This document shows, one piece after another, positions 1 through 7,415 of a DNA stretch of 64,000 nucleotides (positions within the stretch are counted from its first letter, which is position 1; every line of letters starts with the position of its first letter). This DNA comes from Bacteroidota bacterium. GTDB taxonomy: Bacteria; Bacteroidota; Bacteroidia; B-17B0; Aurantibacillaceae. Location of the stretch: the NCBI GenBank assembly GCA_021323535.1, contig JAJONO010000010.1:1-64000 (forward strand). Reading direction: 5' to 3'. Both the position numbers and the translations under genes were made by a program. Below the pieces are notes generated by a model. It was not told where the DNA came from. It saw only the letters and a list, made by a program, of their open reading frames with translations, and ran no database searches.

Positions 1-95
1 ACTTTATGTCCTTTTTTTGCAAGCGCAATTCCAAGTTCGGTGGCCACCACACCACTACCTCCGTAGGTAGGAAAACAAACCATTCCAATGTTCAT
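1..95 (-). CDS. bshA: BshA, N-acetyl-alpha-D-glucosaminyl L-malate synthase (N-terminal fragment)
   Basis: Only the first 31 codons lie in the window; the gene continues beyond position 1. The reading starts at the ATG complementary to 93-95. It gives MNIGMVCFPTYGGSGVVATE followed by LGIALAKKGHK, which is the conserved N-terminus of the GT4-family enzyme BshA, with its Gly-rich YGGSGVVATELG loop. BshA joins UDP-GlcNAc and L-malate in the first step of bacillithiol synthesis in the cytoplasm, a pathway known in many Bacteroidota. Identity rests on this N-terminal signature alone, since the rest of the gene is out of view. A generic GT4 glycosyltransferase is possible but less likely, because the motif is closely BshA-like. 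Confidence 0.75.
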   Translation of the reverse strand, partial: MNIGMVCFPTYGGSGVVATELGIALAKKGHK

Positions 96-204
96 AAGAG
101 ACGTATTTAGTACTTAAAGTTACGAATTATTATGCGGATGGGGTCTTATTGGCAAAGACTAATGTTAATCCTTCGCGCCCCTTTATAATTACAAAGAGTA
201 TTCA

Positions 205-232
205 ATAAAAAAAGCTCCTTATCGGAGCTTTT
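205..232 (-). terminator. Rho-independent terminator after the 236-2044 gene
   Basis: Read on the minus strand, AAGCTCC, a 5-base loop and GGAGCTT form a stem (212-218 with 224-230), extended by A-T pairs and followed by a run of T. It lies 4 bases beyond the stop codon of the minus-strand gene ending at 236. Confidence 0.8.
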
Positions 233-235
233 AAA

Positions 236-2044
236 TCAATCTTTAATGATCTTTATGTAACTGGTGTTTTTGTTCACCGTAATCTTCACATAATATATAC
301 CGCTTTCGTAGCCGTTTAATTGTAATCTTGTTTTTCCTTCAGGCAGTTCTGCAATCGTCAGCGTTTGTCCAAGTGTGTTGATGATCTCCAAAGAGGCCGG
401 CGTGTCGGATTCCATTATTATTACATCTTTCGCTGGATTCGGATAAACCTGAACACTGATCTCATTTCCTGTATTTCCACGAAGTCCAACACAGGCACTA
501 ACACTTTGAGTCACCATGGCCGTATTCCCGCATCCATTGGCATCTTGTCCGTTTACTGAATAGGTGGTTGTAACTGTTGGCGACACACTGATCTGAGTAG
601 TTGTCTGCATGGTGTTCCAGGTATAGGTCTGGGCTCCGGAGGCCGTGAGTGTAACCTGTACGCCGGCGCAGCTCAGTGAGGTATTGGTATTTGCCTGAAT
701 GTTGGGAAGAGCATTTACTGTTAAAGTAACCACTGTACTATTGGTGCAGGCACCGGAGCCGGTTTCAACTGTATAACTCACATTTGCTAAAGGAGTATCT
801 GTAAATGAAGAGCCTGTTGCGCCGCCATTCCAGGTATAAGTCGGGCTACTGCCGGTTGCAGTTAACGTTACCGATTCTCCTACGCATATCGCGCTGGAAC
901 TGATAGTGGCGCTCAGGCTTGGCACTGTAATATTGTTTTGGACATTTACTGTTGAAGTAAGACAATTACCGGAAGCGTCTGTAATAAGGCATGAATAGTT
1001 ACCCGCCGAGTTGAGACTGCTGGTAACAGAACCTGTTCCTCCGGCTGGTGACCAGCTATAGGTATATGCGCCAAAACCTGAGCCCGGACTTACAGAGGCG
1101 AAACCGTTAGCCCCGCAAGCCGCATTGGTAACACTTGTTGCGGCTGTAATTGTTGCGGCAGGTGCAATAGCAAAAGTGCTGGTGTTCATGCAGCCGTCAG
1201 CATCAGTATAATAACATGAATAGTTAGTTGCAATAAGGCTATTAGCAGTTGAAGTATTTGAGATAGAAGAACCGAAATATAATTCAACTCTTCCAATAGC
1301 TCCGGTAGAAGCGCTTGAAACCGCTCCGATTGGAGTTGTAGCAATATTCACTTGAGTAATAAAACGGGCCATGGTAGTTGATACTCCTCCGATTGTTGTG
1401 AGGAAAGTGCCACTTGGCGTTGCATATGATGAACTGCAATTCGTCGTTGCTGTACTTCCTCTTACGCCCAGCACACCAATAATATCGCCTGTATTTAACG
1501 GAATACCGCAATCTATAATGTTTGTACCTGGTATGTCGAGGTATTTGCCAAGAACCGTATAAGTTGTGGTGCTTCCTGTAAATTCAGGAGGCGTTGCGGC
1601 AAGTTTGATAATATATACGAACTGGTTGGCGGTTCCCACATCGGTTGGTACGCGCACTCCTGTAAGCACGGTGTTGGTTGGACACACAAACCATAATCCT
1701 CTTGTTTGCGCGGCCGAATAAATACTTCCGAATCCCGGCAGCGCACAACTGCCCTGGTTCACGCTTTGATTGATATTATTAAAATAGGTATAAAAGTAAC
1801 CTGGGTTACCATTGCTTGCCGACATTGTCGCGCCAGCCACTCCGTTCGCACCGTTACAAAAGGTAAGGTTGGTAATCGTGGAAGTAATGGCCAGACTCGG
1901 GCAGGGAACGTAAGGCATTACAGCTGATACTGAAACTTCATTTTGTTGATTGGAAATGTCTCCATCGGAAGTCTGAGAAAAGCCGCTCACCTGAAAAAAG
2001 AAAGCGGTGGCTGATATTATCAGAAAACGTAAATAATGTTTCAT
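236..2044 (-). CDS. Secreted T9SS type A sorting-domain protein with Ig-like repeats
   Basis: A 602-aa exported protein. Residues 1-24 form a signal peptide ending at GFSQ. The body is rich in Ser, Thr, Asn and Gly and has Ig-like/SprB-like segments of about 80 aa, recognisable from repeated TYTWNGG and TYTWNTM patches and paired cysteines. The last 75 residues are a type A T9SS sorting domain: VYPNPAKD, then NTLGQ, then GIYYVKI and a lysine-rich end. Proteins of this kind cross the inner membrane by Sec and the outer membrane by the T9SS, and are released or anchored by sortase PorU. The particular substrate or adhesion target cannot be read from the sequence. A TATATTTG box lies upstream and a strong terminator follows, so it is probably a single-gene unit. 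Confidence 0.85.
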   Translation of the reverse strand: MKHYLRFLIISATAFFFQVSGFSQTSDGDISNQQNEVSVSAVMPYVPCPSLAITSTITNLTFCNGANGVAGATMSASNGNPGYFYTYFNNINQSVNQGSCALPGFGSIYSAAQTRGLWFVCPTNTVLTGVRVPTDVGTANQFVYIIKLAATPPEFTGSTTTYTVLGKYLDIPGTNIIDCGIPLNTGDIIGVLGVRGSTATTNCSSSYATPSGTFLTTIGGVSTTMARFITQVNIATTPIGAVSSASTGAIGRVELYFGSSISNTSTANSLIATNYSCYYTDADGCMNTSTFAIAPAATITAATSVTNAACGANGFASVSPGSGFGAYTYSWSPAGGTGSVTSSLNSAGNYSCLITDASGNCLTSTVNVQNNITVPSLSATISSSAICVGESVTLTATGSSPTYTWNGGATGSSFTDTPLANVSYTVETGSGACTNSTVVTLTVNALPNIQANTNTSLSCAGVQVTLTASGAQTYTWNTMQTTTQISVSPTVTTTYSVNGQDANGCGNTAMVTQSVSACVGLRGNTGNEISVQVYPNPAKDVIIMESDTPASLEIINTLGQTLTIAELPEGKTRLQLNGYESGIYYVKITVNKNTSYIKIIKD

Positions 2045-2061
2045 TGGATTTAGTTATATCT

Positions 2062-2069
2062 CAAATATA
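2062..2069 (-). promoter_or_regulatory. Bacteroidota -7 box for the 236-2044 gene
   Basis: On the minus strand this reads TATATTTG, a perfect match to the TAnnTTTG -7 consensus, 17 bases before the ATG at 2044. No clear TTTG -33 element was seen at the usual spacing. Confidence 0.5.
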
Positions 2070-2091
2070 AGAAAAACCAGTCAAAATGGTA

Positions 2092-3114
2092 TCAGGTTTT
2101 TCTTCTCGCCGCCACCATCATCTCTTCTCCAATATTAAGAGCAGAGAGTGTGTTGTAAATGATGTTGTGAATAAAGACAAACAACTTCAACTGCCACATT
2201 GAGAGTGTGTTGTAAATGATGTTGTGAATAAAGACAAACAACTTCAACTGCCACATTGGTTTTTTGGTGAGCTTATTGAAATATTGCTGACGTTCCGAAG
2301 CCTGGATGGTTTTGTTTGCTTCTGAGACAGTTTGTTTTTTCGATCCTTTCATTTTTTTAATGAATGGAAGGAGCGTGTACATAATGAATAATTTTATCTC
2401 GAACGACGATTTTATTTTGACTACTTCGTAACCATGATTGGCAAGGATTTTTGTGATGGTTTCTTTTCCGAAATAATTCACATGATCCAATCCCATCATT
2501 TTCCAGTTGTCTTTATGCTTCTTTGCAAAATAACTGTCGATTTGCGGCACCTGCAGAAAAAGATAACTTCCGGGCTTATTAAGTTTACTACATTTTTCAA
2601 GGAACTCGTCTGCTTTATCAATGTGTTCAAGAACGTCCCACATCGTGATCACATCAAACTTTTTGGATTCATCCATTTTAAAAAAATCGATATGATCCAC
2701 GGGAAGTTTTAAATCATTCACACAGTATTGATAAGGCTGTTCGGCTATTTCAATGCCATACACATCATAACCCAGCTCTTTTCCTGCGAGCATGAAATGC
2801 CCCCAGCCAGCGCCCAGATCAAAGAGTTTACCACTCTTTACAAATTTTTGTATGAAACGAAAACGCAGTTTATGACGCTGAACTTTTACCCAGTTATTTC
2901 CCTGGCGGACAGCCGCAGTAACATCGGCATTTTTGTATTGCGTATATTCTATCCGCTTACGGTAATAAGGCGGAATAAAATGCAGCGAACATTTATTGCA
3001 TGTCACAACAGCGTAATTTTCTTTCTGATATTTGAGCTGAAACTGATTAGGATCGGTATTACTGCAAACGCAGCATTTGATATCTTCAGCTAATAATGAG
3101 GGCAGTGCCTGCAT
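2092..3114 (-). CDS. Class I SAM-dependent methyltransferase with N-terminal zinc ribbon
   Basis: A 340-aa protein. Residues 14-42 carry two CxxC pairs (C14/C17 and C39/C42), a small zinc-ribbon-like module. The SAM-binding fold follows, with the glycine-rich motif FDLGAGWGHFM at about 97-107, the acidic end of strand 2 (YGIEIAE) and the post-motif TMWDVLEHI, typical of Methyltransf_23 enzymes. Such zinc-finger methyltransferases often act on sugars or lipids of the envelope, but the substrate is not visible here. The gene starts 3 bases after the stop of the Ala/Lys-rich gene upstream, so the two are probably cotranscribed. A perfect 19-residue repeat sits near the C-terminus (MWQLKLFVFIHNIIYNTLS twice), caused by a 57-bp tandem duplication. 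Confidence 0.75.
   Translation of the reverse strand: MQALPSLLAEDIKCCVCSNTDPNQFQLKYQKENYAVVTCNKCSLHFIPPYYRKRIEYTQYKNADVTAAVRQGNNWVKVQRHKLRFRFIQKFVKSGKLFDLGAGWGHFMLAGKELGYDVYGIEIAEQPYQYCVNDLKLPVDHIDFFKMDESKKFDVITMWDVLEHIDKADEFLEKCSKLNKPGSYLFLQVPQIDSYFAKKHKDNWKMMGLDHVNYFGKETITKILANHGYEVVKIKSSFEIKLFIMYTLLPFIKKMKGSKKQTVSEANKTIQASERQQYFNKLTKKPMWQLKLFVFIHNIIYNTLSMWQLKLFVFIHNIIYNTLSALNIGEEMMVAARRKT
2144..2257. repeat. Perfect 57-bp tandem duplication inside the methyltransferase gene
   Basis: Positions 2144-2200 and 2201-2257 are identical. The period of 57 bp is 19 codons, so the frame is kept and a stretch starting MWQLKLFVF is repeated in the protein. The absence of any divergence suggests a very recent duplication or an assembly artefact. 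Confidence 0.9.
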
Positions 3115-3117
3115 AAA

Positions 3118-5631
3118 TTAAGGCTTGGTTTCTATTTCGAAAGTACTTTCGGTGATAGGGCTCGAATCCCTGAAGAAGGAAACACCACCCCAGTTAAACA
3201 TTTTTTTCTGGTACACCCAGGCCATGTTATCTTTTACAACAACACGTTGCAGAATAACAACTCCGGCGCCTGTTATAGTTTCTTCGGTAATACCCGGACC
3301 ATATTTCGACAAGAGCTGTTTCATTTTATCATCTACGCTCTGACTGTTATCGGAATTTAAAAGTTTTTCGCATTCAATCAGTTTATCTTTTGCATAAGCG
3401 TCGCCGCCTTTATAAGTAAGAGCGGTTTCGTAATTTTTCTTTGCGTCGCGGTAACGCTTTAAAGCAAAGAAGTTGTCTGCGGTTTTAATAAACTCTTTAT
3501 ATTTTGCATCGCCGGCGCCCGCCATTGCAGCCTTCTGAAGGTCATCAATTTCTTTAAGACGGTTTTTAGGATATGCCTCTGAAGGCTTTAAGTTACTTGC
3601 TTCTGTATAAAAATTCTTTGCTCCGTTAAGATCTTTTTTGTTGAAGGCATCGTCGGCTCGTGTAATCGCCACCTTGTATTTACCATCAGCATCCGCCAGT
3701 TTCCTGGCATCTTCCTCCGCTTTCTTCTTTGCTTCAGCGTCGGCTTTTGCTTTAGCAGCGGCTTCTTCTGCGGCTTTTTTCTTTGCATCCGCTTCCGATA
3801 GTTTTTTCGCTTCCGCGTCGGCTTTTGCCTTGGCAGCGGCTTCTGCATCTGCTTTCGCTTTTGCAGCAGCTTCTTCTGCGGCTTTCTTTTTCGCTTCAGC
3901 CTCTGATAGTTTTTTAGCCTCAGCATCCGCTTTTGCCTTGGCATCAGCTTCTGCCTTGGCCTTCGCAGCAGCTTCCGCATCTGCTTTCGCTTTTGCTGCG
4001 GCTTCTTCGGCGGCTTTCTTTTTTGCTTCGGCCTCTGACAGTTTTTTAGCCTCAGCATCCGCTTTGGCTTTGGCATCCGCTTCTGCCTTGGCTTTTGCAG
4101 CAGCATCGGCATCGGCCTTAGCTTTTGCATCTGCTTCAGCTTTCGCCTTCGCAGCGGCTTCTGCGTCTGATTTGGCTTTGGCAGCTGCTTCTTCAGCAGC
4201 TTTCTTTTTTGCTTCGGCGTCGGCTTTTGCTTTGGCCTCCGCATCGGCTTTGGCTTTTGCGTCAGCTTCGGCTTTTGCTTTGGCGGCGGCTTCTGCATCT
4301 GCTTTAGCTTTTGCAGCAGCTTCAGCATCGGCTTTTGCCTTTGCAGCAGCGTCTTCGGCAGCTTTCTTTTTCGCTTCGGCATCGGCCTTGGCTTTTGCAT
4401 CAGCATCGGCTTTTGCTTTTGCGTCGGCTTCAGCTTTGGCTTTTGCCGCAGCTTCGGCATCGGCCTTGGCTTTTGCTGCAGCTTCGTCAGCAGCTTTCTT
4501 TTTTGCTTCGGCATCCGCTTTTGCTTTCGCCTCTGCATCTGCCTTTGCTTTTGCTTCCGCTTCGGCCTTGGCTTTAGCAGCAGCTTCTTCTTCAGCTTTT
4601 TTCTTTGCGGCTGCTTCCGCGTCCGCCTTAGCCTTTGCTTCAGCATCGGCTTTTGCTTTAGCAGCGGCATCCGCAGCAGCTTTCGCTTTGGCTTCGGCTT
4701 CGGCTTTTGCTTTAGCTTCCGCCTCTGCTTTGGCTTTTGCCTCCGCTTCAGCCTTTGCCTTTGCAGCAGCTTCTTCCTCTGCTTTTTTCTTCGCAGCAGC
4801 CTCTGCTTCAGCCTTGGCTCTTGCCTCAGCTTCGGCCTTTGCCTTCGCTTCTGCTTCAGCTTTTGCCTTGGCATCTGCCTCCGCTTTTGCTTTGGCGGCG
4901 GCTTCGGCGGCGGCTTTCGCTTTGGCTTCAGCATCTGCTTTTGCTTTCGCGTCGGCTTCCGCAATCAATTTGTTAATGTTGGTTATCTGGTCTTTAGGAT
5001 AATTTTCGTTTGGCTTTATTTTTAAAGCGTCGTTATAAGCGGCAATGGCCGACTGCCATTCCTTTTTTCCGAATGACTTATCTCCGTTTTTAATAGCCGC
5101 CTGGTAATTGGCTTCTTTATTTTTTTCTTTATTCTTAGCTTCTTTTTCCGCTTCCTTGATAGCAGTTAAGCCAGCAATCATCTGGTTCAGATAATTTTTA
5201 TCGTACTCGAAATTATCGATGTTAGGGTTGTAATTGTACTTATTGATTGGCTGATTGAGTAAAGAATAATCAACTCCTTCGATCCTTTTGTTGAGACCCA
5301 TTTCGGCGCGTATAGCAGCAAATTTGTTGGCTTGTTTTTCCGGCGGAACCCCGAGTGTACTCACCGCAAAACGCTTAGAAACATAACCGTCTTTTGAAAC
5401 TGTAACAATGTAATCGGCGCCTAAGGGAAGACTGAATGTATAATCACCCGAACCATCCGTCATGGCGCTAACTACCACCTTACCTCCTTGTGTTGCCTGA
5501 ATAGTTGCCCCTCCAACATTTCCGTTATCGTCCGAAATATTTCCTTCAAAGCGAAGCTGCACAGCCTCCTGCGAAAAAAATAAAGTAGAACAAAAAAGTA
5601 ACAGAATTGTGTAATAGTACTTAAAAATCAT
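3118..5631 (-). CDS. Exported Ala/Lys/Glu-rich coiled-coil protein with TPR-like flanks
   Basis: About 837 aa from the ATG at 5631, chosen over an ATG nine codons earlier because it places a signal peptide (MIFKYYYTILLLFCS..) at the very start. A carboxypeptidase-regulatory-like beta domain follows (FEGNISDDNGN, then GSGDYTFSLP). Next come a TPR-like unit, about 420 residues of KAKAEAEA/AAKKKAEEEA repeats, and two further TPR-like units. The three TPR-like units share a (A/N)YPKDQI-type ending. The long segment resembles domain II of TolA, which forms an extended helix spanning the periplasm; that is an analogy, not proof of homology. No sorting domain or OmpA domain is seen. It probably forms a long periplasmic or surface stalk. 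It is followed after 3 bases by the methyltransferase gene. Confidence 0.75.
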   Translation of the reverse strand: MIFKYYYTILLLFCSTLFFSQEAVQLRFEGNISDDNGNVGGATIQATQGGKVVVSAMTDGSGDYTFSLPLGADYIVTVSKDGYVSKRFAVSTLGVPPEKQANKFAAIRAEMGLNKRIEGVDYSLLNQPINKYNYNPNIDNFEYDKNYLNQMIAGLTAIKEAEKEAKNKEKNKEANYQAAIKNGDKSFGKKEWQSAIAAYNDALKIKPNENYPKDQITNINKLIAEADAKAKADAEAKAKAAAEAAAKAKAEADAKAKAEAEAKAKAEAEARAKAEAEAAAKKKAEEEAAAKAKAEAEAKAKAEAEAKAKAEAEAKAKAAADAAAKAKADAEAKAKADAEAAAKKKAEEEAAAKAKAEAEAKAKADAEAKAKADAEAKKKAADEAAAKAKADAEAAAKAKAEADAKAKADADAKAKADAEAKKKAAEDAAAKAKADAEAAAKAKADAEAAAKAKAEADAKAKADAEAKAKADAEAKKKAAEEAAAKAKSDAEAAAKAKAEADAKAKADADAAAKAKAEADAKAKADAEAKKLSEAEAKKKAAEEAAAKAKADAEAAAKAKAEADAKAKADAEAKKLSEAEAKKKAAEEAAAKAKADAEAAAKAKADAEAKKLSEADAKKKAAEEAAAKAKADAEAKKKAEEDARKLADADGKYKVAITRADDAFNKKDLNGAKNFYTEASNLKPSEAYPKNRLKEIDDLQKAAMAGAGDAKYKEFIKTADNFFALKRYRDAKKNYETALTYKGGDAYAKDKLIECEKLLNSDNSQSVDDKMKQLLSKYGPGITEETITGAGVVILQRVVVKDNMAWVYQKKMFNWGGVSFFRDSSPITESTFEIETKP
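3690..4958. repeat. Low-complexity repeat array encoding KAKADAEA-type helix
   Basis: Degenerate GC-richer repeats built on codons for Ala, Lys, Glu and Asp. Longer units ending in EAKKLSEA recur at the 3-prime side of the gene. The composition keeps several other frames open, on both strands, for more than 1.3 kb; those frames encode only Ser/Ala/Phe or Lys/Arg/Pro/Gln strings and are not genes. Confidence 0.85.
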
Positions 5632-5702
5632 AGTTTTGGAGTCGGCAAAAATTAGCAAATAAATTTACAAAAATTAGTCATACACGGAATTAAAACTTAT
5701 CC

Positions 5703-6842
5703 ATGCAGAAAATGCAAAATGTTAATTATAGTTACTGGGAACTCGACCAATACTTTAAAAGTTTCGACTTAATAGTTATTGGTAGTGGTATCGTTGGATT
5801 GAGCACCGCCATCTCGTTCCGTGAAAAGAATAAAAAGGCCCAAATACTTGTTCTTGAGAAAGGCGTTTTACCAAGCGGTGCCAGTACCAAAAATGCCGGA
5901 TTTGCCTGTTTCGGAAGTCCAACCGAACTCCTCGACGACCTTAAAAACATGAACGAAAAAAACGTTTGGGAAACAGTTCTAATGCGTTGGAAAGGACTTG
6001 AAATTTTAAGAAAAAGACTAGGCGATAAAAACCTGGATTTTAAGCCCTGGGGGGGATACGAGTTATTTGATTCAGAAAGAGAATATGAATTTTGTCTTGA
6101 GAACCTAGACATGCTCAACAGAAAAATAAGTGCGACACTTCATCTGAAAAACACGTACAGCGATTTCAAAAAAAACATCACTCAGTTTAAAGGAATAAAG
6201 GGTGTTATCCTGAACAGGCATGAAGGACAAATAAACACCGGTAATATGATGCAAAATCTTATTTCCCTGGCACAGGAAAAACATATACGCATCCTTAACG
6301 GAATTTCAATTTCAGCGATACATGATGAAAGTAAACAGGTTAAACTGCAAAGTGATGCGGGAACTTTTACCGCTAAAAAAGTGGTGGTTGCCACCAATGG
6401 TTTTGCAAAGCAACTGCTTGATGTAAAGGACGTGAAGCCCGCACGGGCACAGGTTCTTATAACCAAACCCATTAAAAATTTAAAACTTAAAGGTACTTTT
6501 CATTATCATAAAGGTTATTATTATTTCAGAAATATTAACGACCGTATTTTATTTGGCGGTGGCAGAAACCTTGAACCCGAAACAGAAACAACAACTGAAA
6601 TCGCACTCAATGAAAACATTCAAAAAAATCTGGATATTCTTTTAAAAGAAATGATTCTTCCGGGAGTTAAATATGAAGTTGAGCATCGCTGGAGTGGAAT
6701 TATGGGTGTTGGAAACGAGAAAAAACCAATCATTGAATTTGTGAGCAAAAATGTTCTTGCCGCTGTAAGAATGGGCGGAATGGGGGTGGCAATTGGCAGT
6801 CTTGTTGGTGAAATTGCAGCAAAGAAAATAAAACAGTCTTAA
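5703..6842 (+). CDS. FAD-dependent oxidoreductase of the D-amino acid/glycine oxidase family
   Basis: A 379-aa cytoplasmic flavoprotein. The dinucleotide-binding motif GSGIVG is at residues 27-32, followed by the acidic strand end VLEKG. The DAO-family SGASTKNAGFACFGSP segment, which contacts the flavin, comes next. The C-terminus ends with RMGGMGVAIGSLVGE, the second FAD-contacting loop of this family. Such enzymes oxidise amines or amino acids, or act in sugar-acid or thiazole metabolism. The substrate cannot be assigned, and no dedicated pathway gene is adjacent. It is divergent from the Ala/Lys-rich gene, with 71 bases between the two starts, and stands 28 bases before cdd. Confidence 0.8.
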   Translation: MQKMQNVNYSYWELDQYFKSFDLIVIGSGIVGLSTAISFREKNKKAQILVLEKGVLPSGASTKNAGFACFGSPTELLDDLKNMNEKNVWETVLMRWKGLEILRKRLGDKNLDFKPWGGYELFDSEREYEFCLENLDMLNRKISATLHLKNTYSDFKKNITQFKGIKGVILNRHEGQINTGNMMQNLISLAQEKHIRILNGISISAIHDESKQVKLQSDAGTFTAKKVVVATNGFAKQLLDVKDVKPARAQVLITKPIKNLKLKGTFHYHKGYYYFRNINDRILFGGGRNLEPETETTTEIALNENIQKNLDILLKEMILPGVKYEVEHRWSGIMGVGNEKKPIIEFVSKNVLAAVRMGGMGVAIGSLVGEIAAKKIKQS

Positions 6843-6858
6843 GTCTTACGTTTTTTGG

Positions 6859-6866
6859 TAACTTTA
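6859..6866 (+). promoter_or_regulatory. -7-like box directly before cdd
   Basis: TAACTTTA matches TAnnTTTG at all but the last base and ends exactly 4 bases before the cdd ATG at 6871. The same geometry is seen before several other genes in the window. Confidence 0.35.
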
Positions 6867-6870
6867 CCTT

Positions 6871-7356
6871 ATGCCAAAAAAGATCTCTGTCACAGCCGAA
6901 TTCGAAGTCTTTGAAACGAAAGAAGAATTAGATCCGGCAGATAAATTGCTTCTGGATTCTGCTGTAAAAATTATGGAGAATGCCTATGCTCCATATTCAG
7001 GTTTCCTGGTGGGCGCGGCGGTACTTCTCGAAAACGGACAGATTGTAACCGGAAACAACCAGGAGAACGCGGCATATCCATCCGGTTTGTGTGCCGAAAG
7101 AGTGGCCGTATTTCATGCTTCATCGCAATTTCCGGGAGTAAAGCCTGTTGCCATTGCCGTCTCGGCTAAATCATCGAGTCAGGTTCTTGACAGGCCCGTA
7201 ACACCCTGCGGAGCTTGCCGCCAGAGCGTTTCGGAATACGAAGTAAGATTTTCTTCTCCGATCAGAATTATTATGGCCGGTGAAAAAGGACCGGTTTACA
7301 TCAGCAAATCCGTATCGGATCTTTTACCCCTTACCTTTACGAGCAAACACCTTTAA
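6871..7356 (+). CDS. cdd: Cytidine deaminase
   Basis: A 161-aa enzyme of pyrimidine salvage that converts cytidine and deoxycytidine to uridine and deoxyuridine in the cytoplasm. The zinc site is complete: C74 with catalytic E76 in the CAE motif, and C113 and C116 in TPCGACRQ. The substrate-binding PYSGFLVGAA and ENAAYPSG segments are also present. The length is close to the homotetrameric bacterial form (about 130-160 aa), with an N-terminal extension of roughly 20 residues. The start is the first ATG after a TAACTTTA box. A strong hairpin lies just after the stop. Confidence 0.93.
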   Translation: MPKKISVTAEFEVFETKEELDPADKLLLDSAVKIMENAYAPYSGFLVGAAVLLENGQIVTGNNQENAAYPSGLCAERVAVFHASSQFPGVKPVAIAVSAKSSSQVLDRPVTPCGACRQSVSEYEVRFSSPIRIIMAGEKGPVYISKSVSDLLPLTFTSKHL

Positions 7357-7361
7357 AAGAA

Positions 7362-7393
7362 AAACCCTGAAGTAGCTTCGCACTTCAGGGTTT
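7362..7393. terminator. Bidirectional terminator between cdd and the next gene
   Basis: A perfect 12-bp stem, AAACCCTGAAGT (7362-7373) with ACTTCAGGGTTT (7382-7393), around an 8-base loop. It is flanked by A-rich sequence on the left and T-rich sequence on the right, so it can stop transcription from both convergent genes. Confidence 0.85.
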
Positions 7394-7415
7394 AAAATTT
7401 TTCTAAAGATATTTA

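Noticed and set aside
3588-5002. Long open frames of 454-458 codons on both strands across the Ala/Lys-rich gene
   Set aside because: They encode only Ala/Ser/Phe or Lys/Arg/Pro/Gln strings and arise from the repetitive codon use of the real gene; there is no start context or protein-like composition.
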